Source: JANXLO01 sp038231295 (GTDB lineage Bacteria; Armatimonadota; Chthonomonadetes; Chthonomonadales; Chthonomonadaceae). From it: a stretch of DNA of 64,000 nucleotides. A program made the position numbers and the translations under genes. The stretch spans positions 1 to 64,000 of the forward strand of contig JBBRLP010000001.1 of assembly GCA_038231295.1 (NCBI GenBank), given 5' to 3'. This document shows, piece by piece, positions 16,927 to 25,412 of this stretch (within the stretch, counting starts at the first letter, position 1; every line of letters starts with the position of its first letter). The notes below the pieces were generated by a model. That model saw nothing but the letters and a program-made list of their open reading frames with translations, made no database searches and was not told the origin of the DNA.

Positions 16927-17973
16927 TCAGCGTGTTTCCGGCAAAGACGAGGCGAAATTCTCTGGCTCGGTGAGAGCGTGCAGCATATAGTCCGGCGGTT
17001 CCTTGTGCGGCCATGCAAAGGCGTGGCGGAAGGCGGCATCCTGACAGCGGCGCAGGGTGGAAAAATCTATGATGTCCTGAGTCAGCAGGTTTTCGTACTC
17101 GAACGGCAGCCGCACATTGTGCAGGCCGGGATTGTCCGTGCAGATTGCGAGGTCCACCCCGGCCTTTTCGCACCGGTCAAAGACCGTGCGGAGCGCCGTG
17201 AGGTCTCCCAGAGTTCCGGTCTTGAGGTAGGAGGTCGGGCAGACTTCGAGACACTGCCCCCGGTCGGCGATGGCGGAGAGCAGGTCAGGGCGATGGAGTG
17301 GAATCTGGATGCCATGTCCGATGCGGTTCAGATGCGGGAGCAGTTCGGGATAGTGACCGTTCGGCGTTTCGTAGAGGTGACAGGTGGTTTTCAAGCCCAG
17401 CGCCCTTGCGTACTGGAACAGGCTGATGAGTTCGTCCAGCCTGTCTCGATAGAGGACATCCGGCCCGCTCAGGTCTACGCCGCAAACGCTGTCTGGTTCC
17501 GAAGCCGCAAGGTCAATAATGGCCCGGTTGATGTGCGTTGGCAGCCGACTGTGCATACAGAGTATCTGCCTGAAACGTATCGGGTAGTCTTCCAGATGCG
17601 CGGCGTCCCGAATGATGTGGACGACCTCCCGCATCTGATGAATACGCTCCGCCTCTGATAGGTCGGAATGGGTGCGGTAGTAGGGCGTGTAGCGCAGTTC
17701 GAGATAGAGGATGCCTTCAAACGTGAACGCGCCGCGCACCAATTTGGTGACGAAATAGGGCAGGGTATCCAACCGCTGTACGCCTTCCACGAGAGTATGG
17801 AGTTCCAGGAACTCCGTCAGGCTAGCGCGTGGGTAGGTGACGAAGGCTTCAAAGGACTCATAGTCGGGGTAACGTTCGGCGAGCGGATGACCCTGCCGTT
17901 TCAGAAACCGCCAGAAGATACGCGGCACCACTGCGCCCCCGAGGTGCCGATGCAGTTCCGCATGGAGAGGCAT
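16927..17973 (-). CDS. Adenosine deaminase family protein
   Basis: The enzyme family deaminates adenosine or related purines to inosine-type products in the cytoplasm. The zinc ligands HRH are at residues 8-10 in ELHRHLGG. Downstream are DLSGPD, the His of TCHLYE (usually HAGE), RIGHGI with the next His, EVCPTSYLKTG and CTDNPG, where most family members have TDDP. These changes suggest a divergent specificity, possibly another purine or an adenosine deaminase-like role. AAAGGAG lies five bases before the ATG. It sits 21 bases after ccmF and just before the nucleoside uptake genes, which supports a salvage role. Confidence 0.85.
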   Translation of the reverse strand: MPLHAELHRHLGGAVVPRIFWRFLKRQGHPLAERYPDYESFEAFVTYPRASLTEFLELHTLVEGVQRLDTLPYFVTKLVRGAFTFEGILYLELRYTPYYRTHSDLSEAERIHQMREVVHIIRDAAHLEDYPIRFRQILCMHSRLPTHINRAIIDLAASEPDSVCGVDLSGPDVLYRDRLDELISLFQYARALGLKTTCHLYETPNGHYPELLPHLNRIGHGIQIPLHRPDLLSAIADRGQCLEVCPTSYLKTGTLGDLTALRTVFDRCEKAGVDLAICTDNPGLHNVRLPFEYENLLTQDIIDFSTLRRCQDAAFRHAFAWPHKEPPDYMLHALTEPENFASSLPETR

Positions 17974-17994
17974 AAAACTCCTTTGAACCGTTCT

Positions 17995-20565
17995 CTATTT
18001 CGCGTCGGGAGCCGACGGCATCTCCCAGGAGTTGTTCTCCAGATGCGGCCCGATGTTCTCGTCCGTCAGTTTGCGGGCTTCCAGAGCGCGGCGAACCATT
18101 GCCAGAAGGGTACCCGAGACGGCGATGAGGACGCCGATCCAGACCAGATTAACCCAGGGCTTATAAGTAACGACCATCGGCACAGCCCACGCCCCGTTGT
18201 AACCGGGCAGAGTGATCCTCAACTTCGCCGCTTTGGTCGCCGGGTCCAAGCCATCGAGATAGACGGCGGATGAATTGTCGTTCTCATCCTTGATCTCCGG
18301 GATGGGAACATTCACTGCTGTCATGCTGCCCGTATCCATCCGTATCGCGGGTTTCGACTCCACAATCTGCTTGTCTGGTGTGAGGATGACCAGATGAGCG
18401 CCCATCATTTTGCCTGGCTCCCCAAAGGAGTCAAAATAGCCTACAACATAATCTCCGAGTTTGCGGCGTTCGCCCTTCTGTAGTACTATGCCCGGTCGCT
18501 TTCTCTCCGGATCGTCAGTCGGCCATCGGAACGAGGCGCTGTCGGCGAGCGTGATATAGAGGTCATGGCCCATATATTTCTGAATCGAGGGCCAGAATGT
18601 GTGCTTGATCTCGCTTTCGTCCGCCACGCGCAGATCGGTGGCGAACCAGCGGGGTTCCATCAGAAATGTTTTCGCGTCTCCTCCCATCGGTGTCTCGTTC
18701 GCGGGAGGCGTGACGCGCACCTGCACTGCATTTTCGCGGTCATAGTCCGGATTCAGAGGGCGACCTTCCAGCGGCTTACCGGTCATCCGCTCGTAGTTGA
18801 ACTCATAGCCGAAAGCTTTCTCCGGACCCATGCCCTCTCTCAGCGTGAAACTGACGCTGCGCTCATAGGTGTTAGAGACGATGACGCCGATCATCAGAAT
18901 TCCGATGCCGACGTGCGCCAGCCAGCCGCCTGCCGCCAGCGGCTTGGTGCGGAAGACGCGGTAAACCAGCATGGAATTGGAGAGCGCCGCGAGAAATCCG
19001 AGTGAACAGAGACTGACAACCGACATCCGCTGTATGACGGGGTTTTTAAACCAAGCCATCCATGTTGCGGCTACGGACGCATCGTCCATATTGGCAACAT
19101 TGATCCACTCCTGCTCCGCCTTCAAACACCAGAAGATCATGAAAAAGCCGAAACCGAGCATCAGAAACCAGGGAACGACGAGTTTCGACAGGAACTTCTC
19201 TGTGTTGGTCTTGCGCCACGCGAGCCACGGAACTACCCCCAGAAAGAATGCCATTACGATAGTGATCGGCAACAGGGGACGGTTGTAGAAGACGGCTTCG
19301 GGCGCGGTCGCCTTGAAATTCGGGTCTTTGGCATGGAGCAGGGTCTGCCCGATGGGAGCTGTTGTGCCGAGCATGACGATGAAGCAGGCGATGATCATCA
19401 GGACGACCGCCATGAAGAAGGCGAAATCCCGTGAGACCAGCGTGTCGCCCAGCGTTTTGCGCCCCGGTATGGTCTTCAGCCGCCACAGCCACAGACCCAG
19501 GCCGAGAAAGCCGTAGACCGCCATCATTGCGATCATCAGGTTTTTACTGGCTAGTGCGATGCTGCCGAAAGAGTGAACGGAGATGTCCTTCAAAATGCCA
19601 GAGCGCGTCAGGAAGGTGCCGAGCAGAAACAGCCAGAAGGCGAATATCGCGAGGAAGGTGTTCGTCTTGCCCATTCCACCCCGGCTCTTCTGCACCACCA
19701 GTCCGTGTACGAGCGCCGTGATGGCCAGCCAGGGGAAAAACGAAGCGTTCTCGACCGGGTCCCAGGCCCAGAAGCCGTGCCATCCCTGCGTCTCATAGGC
19801 CCAGTAGCCGCCCATAAACAGCCCGATGCCGAGCGTCGCGCAGGTCAGGAGCGCATAGGGCATGACGCGGGGTGTCCAGCCATCGTAGTCGCGCCAGATC
19901 AAGGCAGCGATAGCGTAGGCGAAGGGGACGGCGAGCGAGGCAAAGCCAAAAAAGATCGTAGGGGGATGAATGGTCATCCAGTAGTTTTGCAGGGAGGCGT
20001 TCAGCCCGCTCCCATCCGCGGGCGGATACATCCACCCGGCATTCTGCGCGAAATCGGCGGCGGAGGGCAGGGGAACCAGATTGAATGGCGTCTGCTTGAT
20101 GAGTATAGCGCACAGGAAAGCGATTACCGAGATGTAGAACGGCATCACGCGGGCTTCGTACTTACCGGCTTTCGCAAATACCAGAAATCCGAGCAGACAG
20201 ACCCAGGATGTCCAGAGCAGGAAACTGCCTTCCTGCCCCGCCCAGGTCGCGGCGAAGCGCAGCCAGTGATGCAGGAAATCCGGCTTAATAAGGTCGCGTC
20301 CCGTTTCTTTAAAGGCATAGTCGAAGCGGAAGTCCATGCCGTAGACACGCGAAGCAAGAATTCCAAATGTCGCGAGAACACACAGAGAAGTCGCCGTATA
20401 GAGACAGCGGGCAATCACCAGCATTCGCTTGTTGGAAGGCTGCGACACGGCAAACAGATAGGCCACCATAGAGGCCAGGGCGAAAATGATTCCCAGGATG
20501 ACAGCAGCCTTGCCTGTGTTGGCGATCCACTGAGCTTCCCTCAGGAGATGCTGGTATTTCTCCAT
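17995..20565 (-). CDS. ccmF: Cytochrome c haem lyase subunit CcmF
   Basis: CcmF is the large integral membrane protein that passes haem from holo-CcmE to apocytochrome c. The 856-residue product is longer than the E. coli protein (about 650). It has many hydrophobic helices, the tryptophan-rich WWD segment GWHGFWAWDPVENASF near residue 260 and conserved periplasmic His residues. The extra length lies in the C-terminal soluble region (about residues 590-800) before a last helix (VNLVWIGVLIAVSGTLLAMV). It abuts the ccmE stop at 20565 (one-base overlap) and is the last ccm gene of the run. No ccmG or ccmH is seen nearby. Confidence 0.95.
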   Translation of the reverse strand: MEKYQHLLREAQWIANTGKAAVILGIIFALASMVAYLFAVSQPSNKRMLVIARCLYTATSLCVLATFGILASRVYGMDFRFDYAFKETGRDLIKPDFLHHWLRFAATWAGQEGSFLLWTSWVCLLGFLVFAKAGKYEARVMPFYISVIAFLCAILIKQTPFNLVPLPSAADFAQNAGWMYPPADGSGLNASLQNYWMTIHPPTIFFGFASLAVPFAYAIAALIWRDYDGWTPRVMPYALLTCATLGIGLFMGGYWAYETQGWHGFWAWDPVENASFFPWLAITALVHGLVVQKSRGGMGKTNTFLAIFAFWLFLLGTFLTRSGILKDISVHSFGSIALASKNLMIAMMAVYGFLGLGLWLWRLKTIPGRKTLGDTLVSRDFAFFMAVVLMIIACFIVMLGTTAPIGQTLLHAKDPNFKATAPEAVFYNRPLLPITIVMAFFLGVVPWLAWRKTNTEKFLSKLVVPWFLMLGFGFFMIFWCLKAEQEWINVANMDDASVAATWMAWFKNPVIQRMSVVSLCSLGFLAALSNSMLVYRVFRTKPLAAGGWLAHVGIGILMIGVIVSNTYERSVSFTLREGMGPEKAFGYEFNYERMTGKPLEGRPLNPDYDRENAVQVRVTPPANETPMGGDAKTFLMEPRWFATDLRVADESEIKHTFWPSIQKYMGHDLYITLADSASFRWPTDDPERKRPGIVLQKGERRKLGDYVVGYFDSFGEPGKMMGAHLVILTPDKQIVESKPAIRMDTGSMTAVNVPIPEIKDENDNSSAVYLDGLDPATKAAKLRITLPGYNGAWAVPMVVTYKPWVNLVWIGVLIAVSGTLLAMVRRALEARKLTDENIGPHLENNSWEMPSAPDAK

Positions 20566-20984
20566 TACATAATTCCTTCGGCGGAGGCCGTCTTCTTGTA
20601 CGGCGTCTTGTTATCGTCGTATTTCGACGGGCATTTCACGATCAGGCTATCCGACAGAAACACTTCCTGCCCGGACGCCTCTTTGCGTACCATGCCGTGG
20701 GCAGCGGTCTCTTTGGCCGTGTCGAAGGCTTCCGGCTTCGGGCCGTGATAGATGATTTCGATCTTCTCGCCCTTGTCGTCCTGAATGGAGAAGCGCAGGG
20801 CATGAATCGCGTCGTCATAGCGGGCGGTGTCGTGCAGGATTTTGCCGCGCACCTGCACTTCGGTCTCGCTCTTCCGCGCACCCGCGACATCCGTATAGGG
20901 CGTCATGGTGTCTTTGAAGCTCCACAGGGTGAAGCCCATCGCCACGCTGATCACGAGTATCCCGATTATGTAAGCCTTATTCAC
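20565..20984 (-). CDS. ccmE: Haem chaperone CcmE, CxxxY variant
   Basis: CcmE holds haem covalently in the periplasm before transfer to CcmF. The 139-residue product has an N-terminal membrane anchor (residues 4-21) and the OB-fold pattern VQVRGKILHDTARY...LRFSIQDDKG...IIYHGPKPEAF. In place of the usual haem-binding His it shows CPSKY with Cys118 and Tyr122, the CxxxY form known from archaeal and Desulfovibrio-type System I. The GTG start at 20984 overlaps the ccmD stop (GTGA). The C-terminus after the motif is short. Confidence 0.93.
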   Translation of the reverse strand: MNKAYIIGILVISVAMGFTLWSFKDTMTPYTDVAGARKSETEVQVRGKILHDTARYDDAIHALRFSIQDDKGEKIEIIYHGPKPEAFDTAKETAAHGMVRKEASGQEVFLSDSLIVKCPSKYDDNKTPYKKTASAEGIM

Positions 20985-21106
20985 AGGTCATCCTCCTCCC
21001 GCGCATCCTTTTCGAGACGGCGCATGGAACGGTCTATCATCAACAGGTAGGCGTAGACGCCTCCCCAGGTGACCAGTGTCACCGCCATGACGAATGCGAG
21101 TGTCAT
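20981..21106 (-). CDS. ccmD: Small CcmD-like haem exporter subunit
   Basis: This 41-codon gene fills the gap between ccmC and ccmE. Its product has one hydrophobic helix (about residues 3-23, ending WGGVYAYLLMID) and a charged tail (RRLEKDAREEDDL), the pattern of CcmD, which releases holo-CcmE from the CcmABC complex. Its ATG overlaps the ccmC stop (ATGA) and its TGA overlaps the ccmE GTG, so translation is coupled on both sides. Sequence similarity in such a small protein is weak. Position and topology carry the call. Confidence 0.8.
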   Translation of the reverse strand: MTLAFVMAVTLVTWGGVYAYLLMIDRSMRRLEKDAREEDDL

Positions 21107-21855
21107 CCCCGTTTCCCTTCCAGCCGAGTCCTTAACTTGTAAGCGCGGAAGCGCAGTTGCGACATCCAGATATAGAGCAGCGTAAACGCCAGAAATGACG
21201 AATACAGAACAATCTTGTAGTTGGGCGAAAGTGTTTCTTTCTTGAAGAGGACATCCGTCGGATGATTTCCTGGTATAAGGCGAGGAACCGCCCAGAGAAG
21301 GTACTGCGCTGGCACCAATGCGACGAGGGCATAGACGGCGGCGAGTTTCGCCCGCTGTTCCGGACGACCGGCCAGTGCTGCCCGAAGGACCAGATACGAC
21401 GCATAGAGCAGCAGCATAATCACAATCGAGATTTCACGGGGATCCCAGTTCCAGAAACTGCCCCACTGAAGCCCTGCGAAGATACTGCCTGTTATCGTGG
21501 CGAGAATGCAGAACAGAAAGCCGAGTTCCATAGCGATGGCGGATTTTGCATCCACCTCGGCGGCTTGCTTGTGCTGTGGATTCCGGAACAGGTAGATGGC
21601 GGCGAAGTAGACGCCGACGAAATAGCAGACGGAAGAGAGAACTGCGGACGGGACATGAAAGAAAACGATACGTGCCAGGTTTCCTTTCGCGACGAAGCCC
21701 GTCGCCTGTCCTGCCAGAAAGAACGCGCCCCAAATGACGAAGCACATCACCAGGCCCATTCCGTATTTCCACCAGGCTCCCTGTAGTGCGGTTGTCGTGT
21801 TGGTTCCCACTGTCGCCGCTTCTGTTCTTCGCTCCGTAGTCGCCATAGCCCTCAC
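21103..21855 (-). CDS. ccmC: Haem exporter/handling protein CcmC
   Basis: CcmC loads haem onto CcmE in the membrane. The 250-residue product has six hydrophobic helices and the WWD signature WGSFWNWDPRE near residues 131-141, flanked by His residues (FFHVPSAV and the loop around PGNHPTD). A GTG at 21855 overlaps the ccmB stop (GTGA). An ATG three codons later is equally possible. It is followed by the tiny ccmD. Confidence 0.94.
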   Translation of the reverse strand: MRAMATTERRTEAATVGTNTTTALQGAWWKYGMGLVMCFVIWGAFFLAGQATGFVAKGNLARIVFFHVPSAVLSSVCYFVGVYFAAIYLFRNPQHKQAAEVDAKSAIAMELGFLFCILATITGSIFAGLQWGSFWNWDPREISIVIMLLLYASYLVLRAALAGRPEQRAKLAAVYALVALVPAQYLLWAVPRLIPGNHPTDVLFKKETLSPNYKIVLYSSFLAFTLLYIWMSQLRFRAYKLRTRLEGKRG

Positions 21856-22637
21856 TCTTCCCAGACAAAGTGAAACAGCATCACTGACATCGTGATAATC
21901 AGAATTCCAAAACTGAACAGCCCGCCTACGTCTTTGACGATACGCAGCATCGGTGCGTTCACGACATAGACGGTTCCCGCCGCGTTGAGCAGCAGCATCA
22001 GGAAGACCAGCAGCAGTGGCAGTCCCAACGCGCCGTAGAGCGCTCCGGTTCCCTGCGCCTTTGCCGCCAGCGCTCCGATGATGGTCGCGGTCGCGGCGAG
22101 GCCAATGCCGCCACTGAGCATCACTGTTATGAATACGAACGGAGAGCCTGCCGACATTCCCGTCATCGCCATATAGACCGGCGTCACGGCGACCATCACG
22201 ACCAGCAGTACAATCAGGTTGAACAGCAGCTTGCCCGTATACACCGCCTCGGCGGAAGTGGAGAGCCGCAGGGCCGTGACAGTTCCCGTCTCCTCTTCAT
22301 GGACAAAGGAGTGCGCTAAACCTGCGAACGCCGCGAAACAGAACAGCACCCAGAGCAGTCCCATTTTCGATGGCGAATCCCAGGCCGGGTGCATCTGCGC
22401 GATGAGGCCCTGCACGGTCAGCGGGTCAGCCAGCCGCGTGATGGCAACCGTCTTGACTTCTTTCAGCACAGCTGTCGCCAGTCCCAGCAACAACAGCGAG
22501 GCGAACGTAAAAACTCCCACCGCGCTGATGGCGACTTTGGTGCGGAGTTCGGCCTTCATGTCTTTGGCAAGCAGCGTAAGAGCTTGACCTGTCCAACCGG
22601 CGCGAAAAACGTCGTGCGAGGCTTCGGGAGGGGTCAT
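21852..22637 (-). CDS. ccmB: Haem exporter permease CcmB
   Basis: CcmB is the permease of the CcmAB ABC complex, whose ATPase activity frees holo-CcmE from CcmC. The protein has an N-terminal soluble helix (ALTLLAKDMKAELRTK) and six hydrophobic helices. The conserved stretch FVHEEETGTVTALRLS lies near residues 114-129. ATG 22637 was preferred over an upstream frame start because it overlaps the ccmA stop exactly (ATGA) and gives the normal N-terminus. Confidence 0.93.
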   Translation of the reverse strand: MTPPEASHDVFRAGWTGQALTLLAKDMKAELRTKVAISAVGVFTFASLLLLGLATAVLKEVKTVAITRLADPLTVQGLIAQMHPAWDSPSKMGLLWVLFCFAAFAGLAHSFVHEEETGTVTALRLSTSAEAVYTGKLLFNLIVLLVVMVAVTPVYMAMTGMSAGSPFVFITVMLSGGIGLAATATIIGALAAKAQGTGALYGALGLPLLLVFLMLLLNAAGTVYVVNAPMLRIVKDVGGLFSFGILIITMSVMLFHFVWEE

Positions 22638-23299
22638 GGCGTCGAATCCACATGAACTGTCCGATCCCCCCACGTCAGTTCCCGTGGCTCGTTCGTCGCC
22701 AGAATAGTGATGCCTCCGTCCGGCCTCCGCCGCTGCGCGGCAATGACCTCTTCGACCATCGCAATGCCATGCACATCAAGGTTCGCAGTCGGTTCGTCGA
22801 GCAGCAGTATCGGCGGGTTAGAGAGCAGTGCGAACGCATATTTCAGCCGCTGCCGCATTCCAGACGAGTAGGCGCCGACCAGATCACGCCCCCGGCCTCT
22901 GAGTCCCACCTGTGTCAATCGTGCGATCAGGTCGTCCCTGCTCAGAGTGATGCCCTGCAAACGGGCGAAAAATTCGAGGTTCTCCGCCGCTGTCAACTCT
23001 CTATAGAGCGTCAGGTCCGGCGAGACATAGCCCAGAAACTGTCTGCGCTCAACGGAAGTTTTCGCTCTCCCCTGAACGCGCATCTCCACGCTGCCCTCTG
23101 AAGGGGCGAGCAGCCCGGCCAGAATGCGGAGGAGCGTACTCTTGCCCGAACCGTTCGGGCCGGTGACCACGCAGACCTGCCCGACAGCGACTTCAAAGGA
23201 GATACGGGAGAAAACCGTGCGAACCCCAAAATGATGTCCAACATTCTCTGCCCGCAGGCTCAGGCTCGTTTGTGCGGTTAACTCCATACCGTTAGACAT
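22634..23299 (-). CDS. ccmA: Haem exporter ATPase CcmA
   Basis: This is the ABC ATPase of the cytochrome c maturation complex, 221 residues. It has Walker A GPNGSGKST (about residues 47-55), the AYSSGMRQRLKYA signature (a YSSGM variant of LSGGQ common in CcmA) and Walker B ILLLDEPTANLD. It is the first gene of the minus-strand ccm run and is divergent from the nusA operon. An extended -10 element lies about 60 bases upstream. Confidence 0.93.
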   Translation of the reverse strand: MSNGMELTAQTSLSLRAENVGHHFGVRTVFSRISFEVAVGQVCVVTGPNGSGKSTLLRILAGLLAPSEGSVEMRVQGRAKTSVERRQFLGYVSPDLTLYRELTAAENLEFFARLQGITLSRDDLIARLTQVGLRGRGRDLVGAYSSGMRQRLKYAFALLSNPPILLLDEPTANLDVHGIAMVEEVIAAQRRRPDGGITILATNEPRELTWGDRTVHVDSTP

Positions 23300-23357
23300 C
23301 CGTCAGGAGCAAAACGCCACTCCTTACTTCCTCATTCCCTTCTCAAAACTATACTGG

Positions 23358-23366
23358 ATTATACCA
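23358..23366 (-). promoter_or_regulatory. Extended -10 promoter element for ccmA
   Basis: On the minus strand the sequence reads TGGTATAAT, a TGn extended -10 box. No good -35 box lies 17 bases upstream, as is common with extended -10 promoters. Confidence 0.5.
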
Positions 23367-23531
23367 CTTTCCCACTCTCTCTGCTCGTTCCCGTGCAGAG
23401 AGAGCCTTCTCCGGCAGGGCCATCCCGCGCTGACTGGCGAAAGTTCGGCTGGTCTGAAAGCGGGGTGTTTTTCTTCTTTGACAGTGGTTTCGGAATGAGG
23501 TTACACCCATCACAGTCAGACAAGAATTCTC

Positions 23532-23560
23532 TTGCTTTTTTGATGTGACTATGATATACT
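23532..23560 (+). promoter_or_regulatory. Housekeeping promoter of the nusA operon
   Basis: TTGCTT (23532-23537) and TATACT (23555-23560) are spaced by 17 bases, upstream of the nusA leader hairpin. The same hexamer pair and spacing recur ahead of mqnL. Confidence 0.7.
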
Positions 23561-23591
23561 GCTTAGGCTTACAGTTACACTCGTCTGCCAG

Positions 23592-23615
23592 GAGTGGGTC
23601 AACACCCACTCTTTT
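23592..23615 (+). promoter_or_regulatory. Leader hairpin with T run upstream of nusA
   Basis: An 8-bp stem GAGTGGGT / ACCCACTC with loop CAAC is followed by TTTT. A GAGTGGG...CCCACTC hairpin is a frequent leader ahead of rimP-nusA operons in other bacteria and probably acts as an attenuator. Here the gene downstream is nusA itself. Confidence 0.65.
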
Positions 23616-23724
23616 GTATTATGTCTGGCAAAACGCTCTAGTGATCGTCCGGCAACACCGGGCCTCAGAGCAGCGTAGGGTGGTTCAAACTGGAGCCGAC
23701 CCTGTTTTGGAGAACCGCGTTACT

Positions 23725-24969
23725 ATGAATGGTGAATTCCTCGAAGCATTACAGGCAATTGCAAAAGAGAAAGACATTCCGCTGGATACCCTCATCGAAA
23801 CCGTCGAGTCGGCTCTGGCGACCGCGTACAAGCGCAACAGCCCGACGAGCGGAGAGGTAAGAGTTCAGATCGATTCTTCGCGGGGTTCCGCACAGCCGTT
23901 TTTCGTCTTTGTGGAGAAGACAGTCGTCGAAGTCGTAGAGAACGAACAGGAAGAGATCGGCCTGGAGGATGCCCGCAAGATAGACGCGGATGCCCTCATT
24001 GGGGAACCGATCAAACTGCCTGTCCCGCTGGGAAGTTTCGGACGCATCGCCGCGCAGACCGCCAAACAGGTCGTTGTGCAGCGCATCCGTGAGGCCGAGC
24101 GACGCAAGATTTTCGACGAGTACAATGAGCGGGTCAGCGAGGTCGTAACCGGAACCGTGCAGCGGCGTGAAGGCGGCAACGTTGTGATCGCGCTCGGCAA
24201 ACTGGACGCCATTCTGCCCCGGCAAGAGCAGGTCGATACGGAGCCTTACCGCTTCAACGACCGCATCAAAGTCTATGTGCTGGAAGTGCGGGATGGGGCG
24301 AAAGGCCCGCAGGTTGTCGTCTCCCGCACCCATCCGAGCCTTATTCGCCGACTTTTTGAACTCGAAGTGCCGGAGATCGCGGACGGAATCGTCACCATCA
24401 AGAGTGTCGCTCGAGAACCGGGCGCACGCTCGAAAATCGCGGTGATGAGCCGTGACGAGAAGGTAGACCCGGTCGGGGCGTGTGTGGGACATCGCGGCGC
24501 ACGTGTGCAGGCCGTCGTGAACGAACTCTACGACGAGAAGATAGACATTGTTCGTTGGAACGCCGACAATTCGCTCTTCATCTCCGAGGCGCTTTCCCCC
24601 GCGAAGGCCGTCAAAGTCTCCGTCAAAGAGGACGAAAAGAGCGCGTTTGTGGTTGTGCCGGACAATCAGCTTTCGCTCGCAATCGGCAAAGCAGGTCAGA
24701 ATGTGCGGCTTGCCGCCCGCCTGACCGGATGGAGAATTGATATCCGCAGCGAGGCGCAGGTCGCCCGCGCCGCCCTGATTGCCATGACGCAGGTTTCCGA
24801 AGAGGACGAGGACGAAACTTCGGAGAGTGAAAGCGCTGCGACGACATCAGTGAATGAGATTGTTGAAGGGGAGCCGCAGACACCCGCTACGGACAGCGCC
24901 GATGTCATCGGTGAAGAGAGTCAGGCCGAGCGAGATGGGCATATTGGCAGCGATGAGGAAGACGCCTGA
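23725..24969 (+). CDS. nusA: Transcription termination/antitermination factor NusA
   Basis: NusA binds RNA polymerase and nascent RNA to control pausing and termination. The 414-residue product has the N-terminal RNAP-binding domain (residues 1-125), an S1 domain (about 135-200) and two KH domains (CVGHRGARVQAVVNELYDEKIDIV and the later AIGKAGQNVRLAARLTGW). It ends in an acidic low-complexity tail, in place of the repeats seen in E. coli. ATG 23725 was set by GGAG 13 bases upstream and by the family N-terminus MNGEFLEALQAIAKEK. An open frame continues upstream without family similarity and holds no rimP. Confidence 0.94.
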   Translation: MNGEFLEALQAIAKEKDIPLDTLIETVESALATAYKRNSPTSGEVRVQIDSSRGSAQPFFVFVEKTVVEVVENEQEEIGLEDARKIDADALIGEPIKLPVPLGSFGRIAAQTAKQVVVQRIREAERRKIFDEYNERVSEVVTGTVQRREGGNVVIALGKLDAILPRQEQVDTEPYRFNDRIKVYVLEVRDGAKGPQVVVSRTHPSLIRRLFELEVPEIADGIVTIKSVAREPGARSKIAVMSRDEKVDPVGACVGHRGARVQAVVNELYDEKIDIVRWNADNSLFISEALSPAKAVKVSVKEDEKSAFVVVPDNQLSLAIGKAGQNVRLAARLTGWRIDIRSEAQVARAALIAMTQVSEEDEDETSESESAATTSVNEIVEGEPQTPATDSADVIGEESQAERDGHIGSDEEDA

Positions 24970-25412
24970 TGGCGTCAGTAAGCCTGCGCCGTTCGTAGTA
25001 GGGATAGAGAATGGCGTCTGCTATGGACCGTCGCGATGGCAAGTCCTTCTTCCAGGGTGACTTGCCATACGATAGTGCGAAGAACAGACGCAGAGCGACA
25101 CCAGGCGGCACGAGAAAATCGGCCCCACGAGGAACAGTACGGTTGAAAAGACAGTGAGAACAACAGAGGCTCTGAGGCATAACGGCCCGACCGCAGTAAT
25201 GCGCCGACCGTGTGCGACTACGGGAGATAGACCATGAATTAGCCGATTTCTACGGCGAAGGGGTCTGTTCCCTGCGTCGTCCGGTTTTTCACGCTGTCTC
25301 GCCGTCGTACCTCCGCGTCGGACGAGTATCGCTTTCACCAGGCCTTACAGCGTCTCTCTCCTCTGCTCCACTCTCGATACCCGCTGTTTCCTGCCGCTAC
25401 GAACAGGGAAAC
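24970..25412 (+). other. Unusually long gap inside the nusA-infB operon
   Basis: These 443 bases between nusA and ylxR hold no convincing gene. The one clear structure is a perfect 10-bp inverted repeat (ATGGCAAGTC at 25036-25045 and its complement at 25059-25068, 13-base loop). An internal RNA processing site or attenuator is possible but unproven. Confidence 0.4.

Noticed and set aside
19573..20748. 391-codon open frame antisense to ccmF and ccmE
   Set aside because: Lies opposite conserved ccm genes; the product is a Gly/Glu/Arg-rich shadow.
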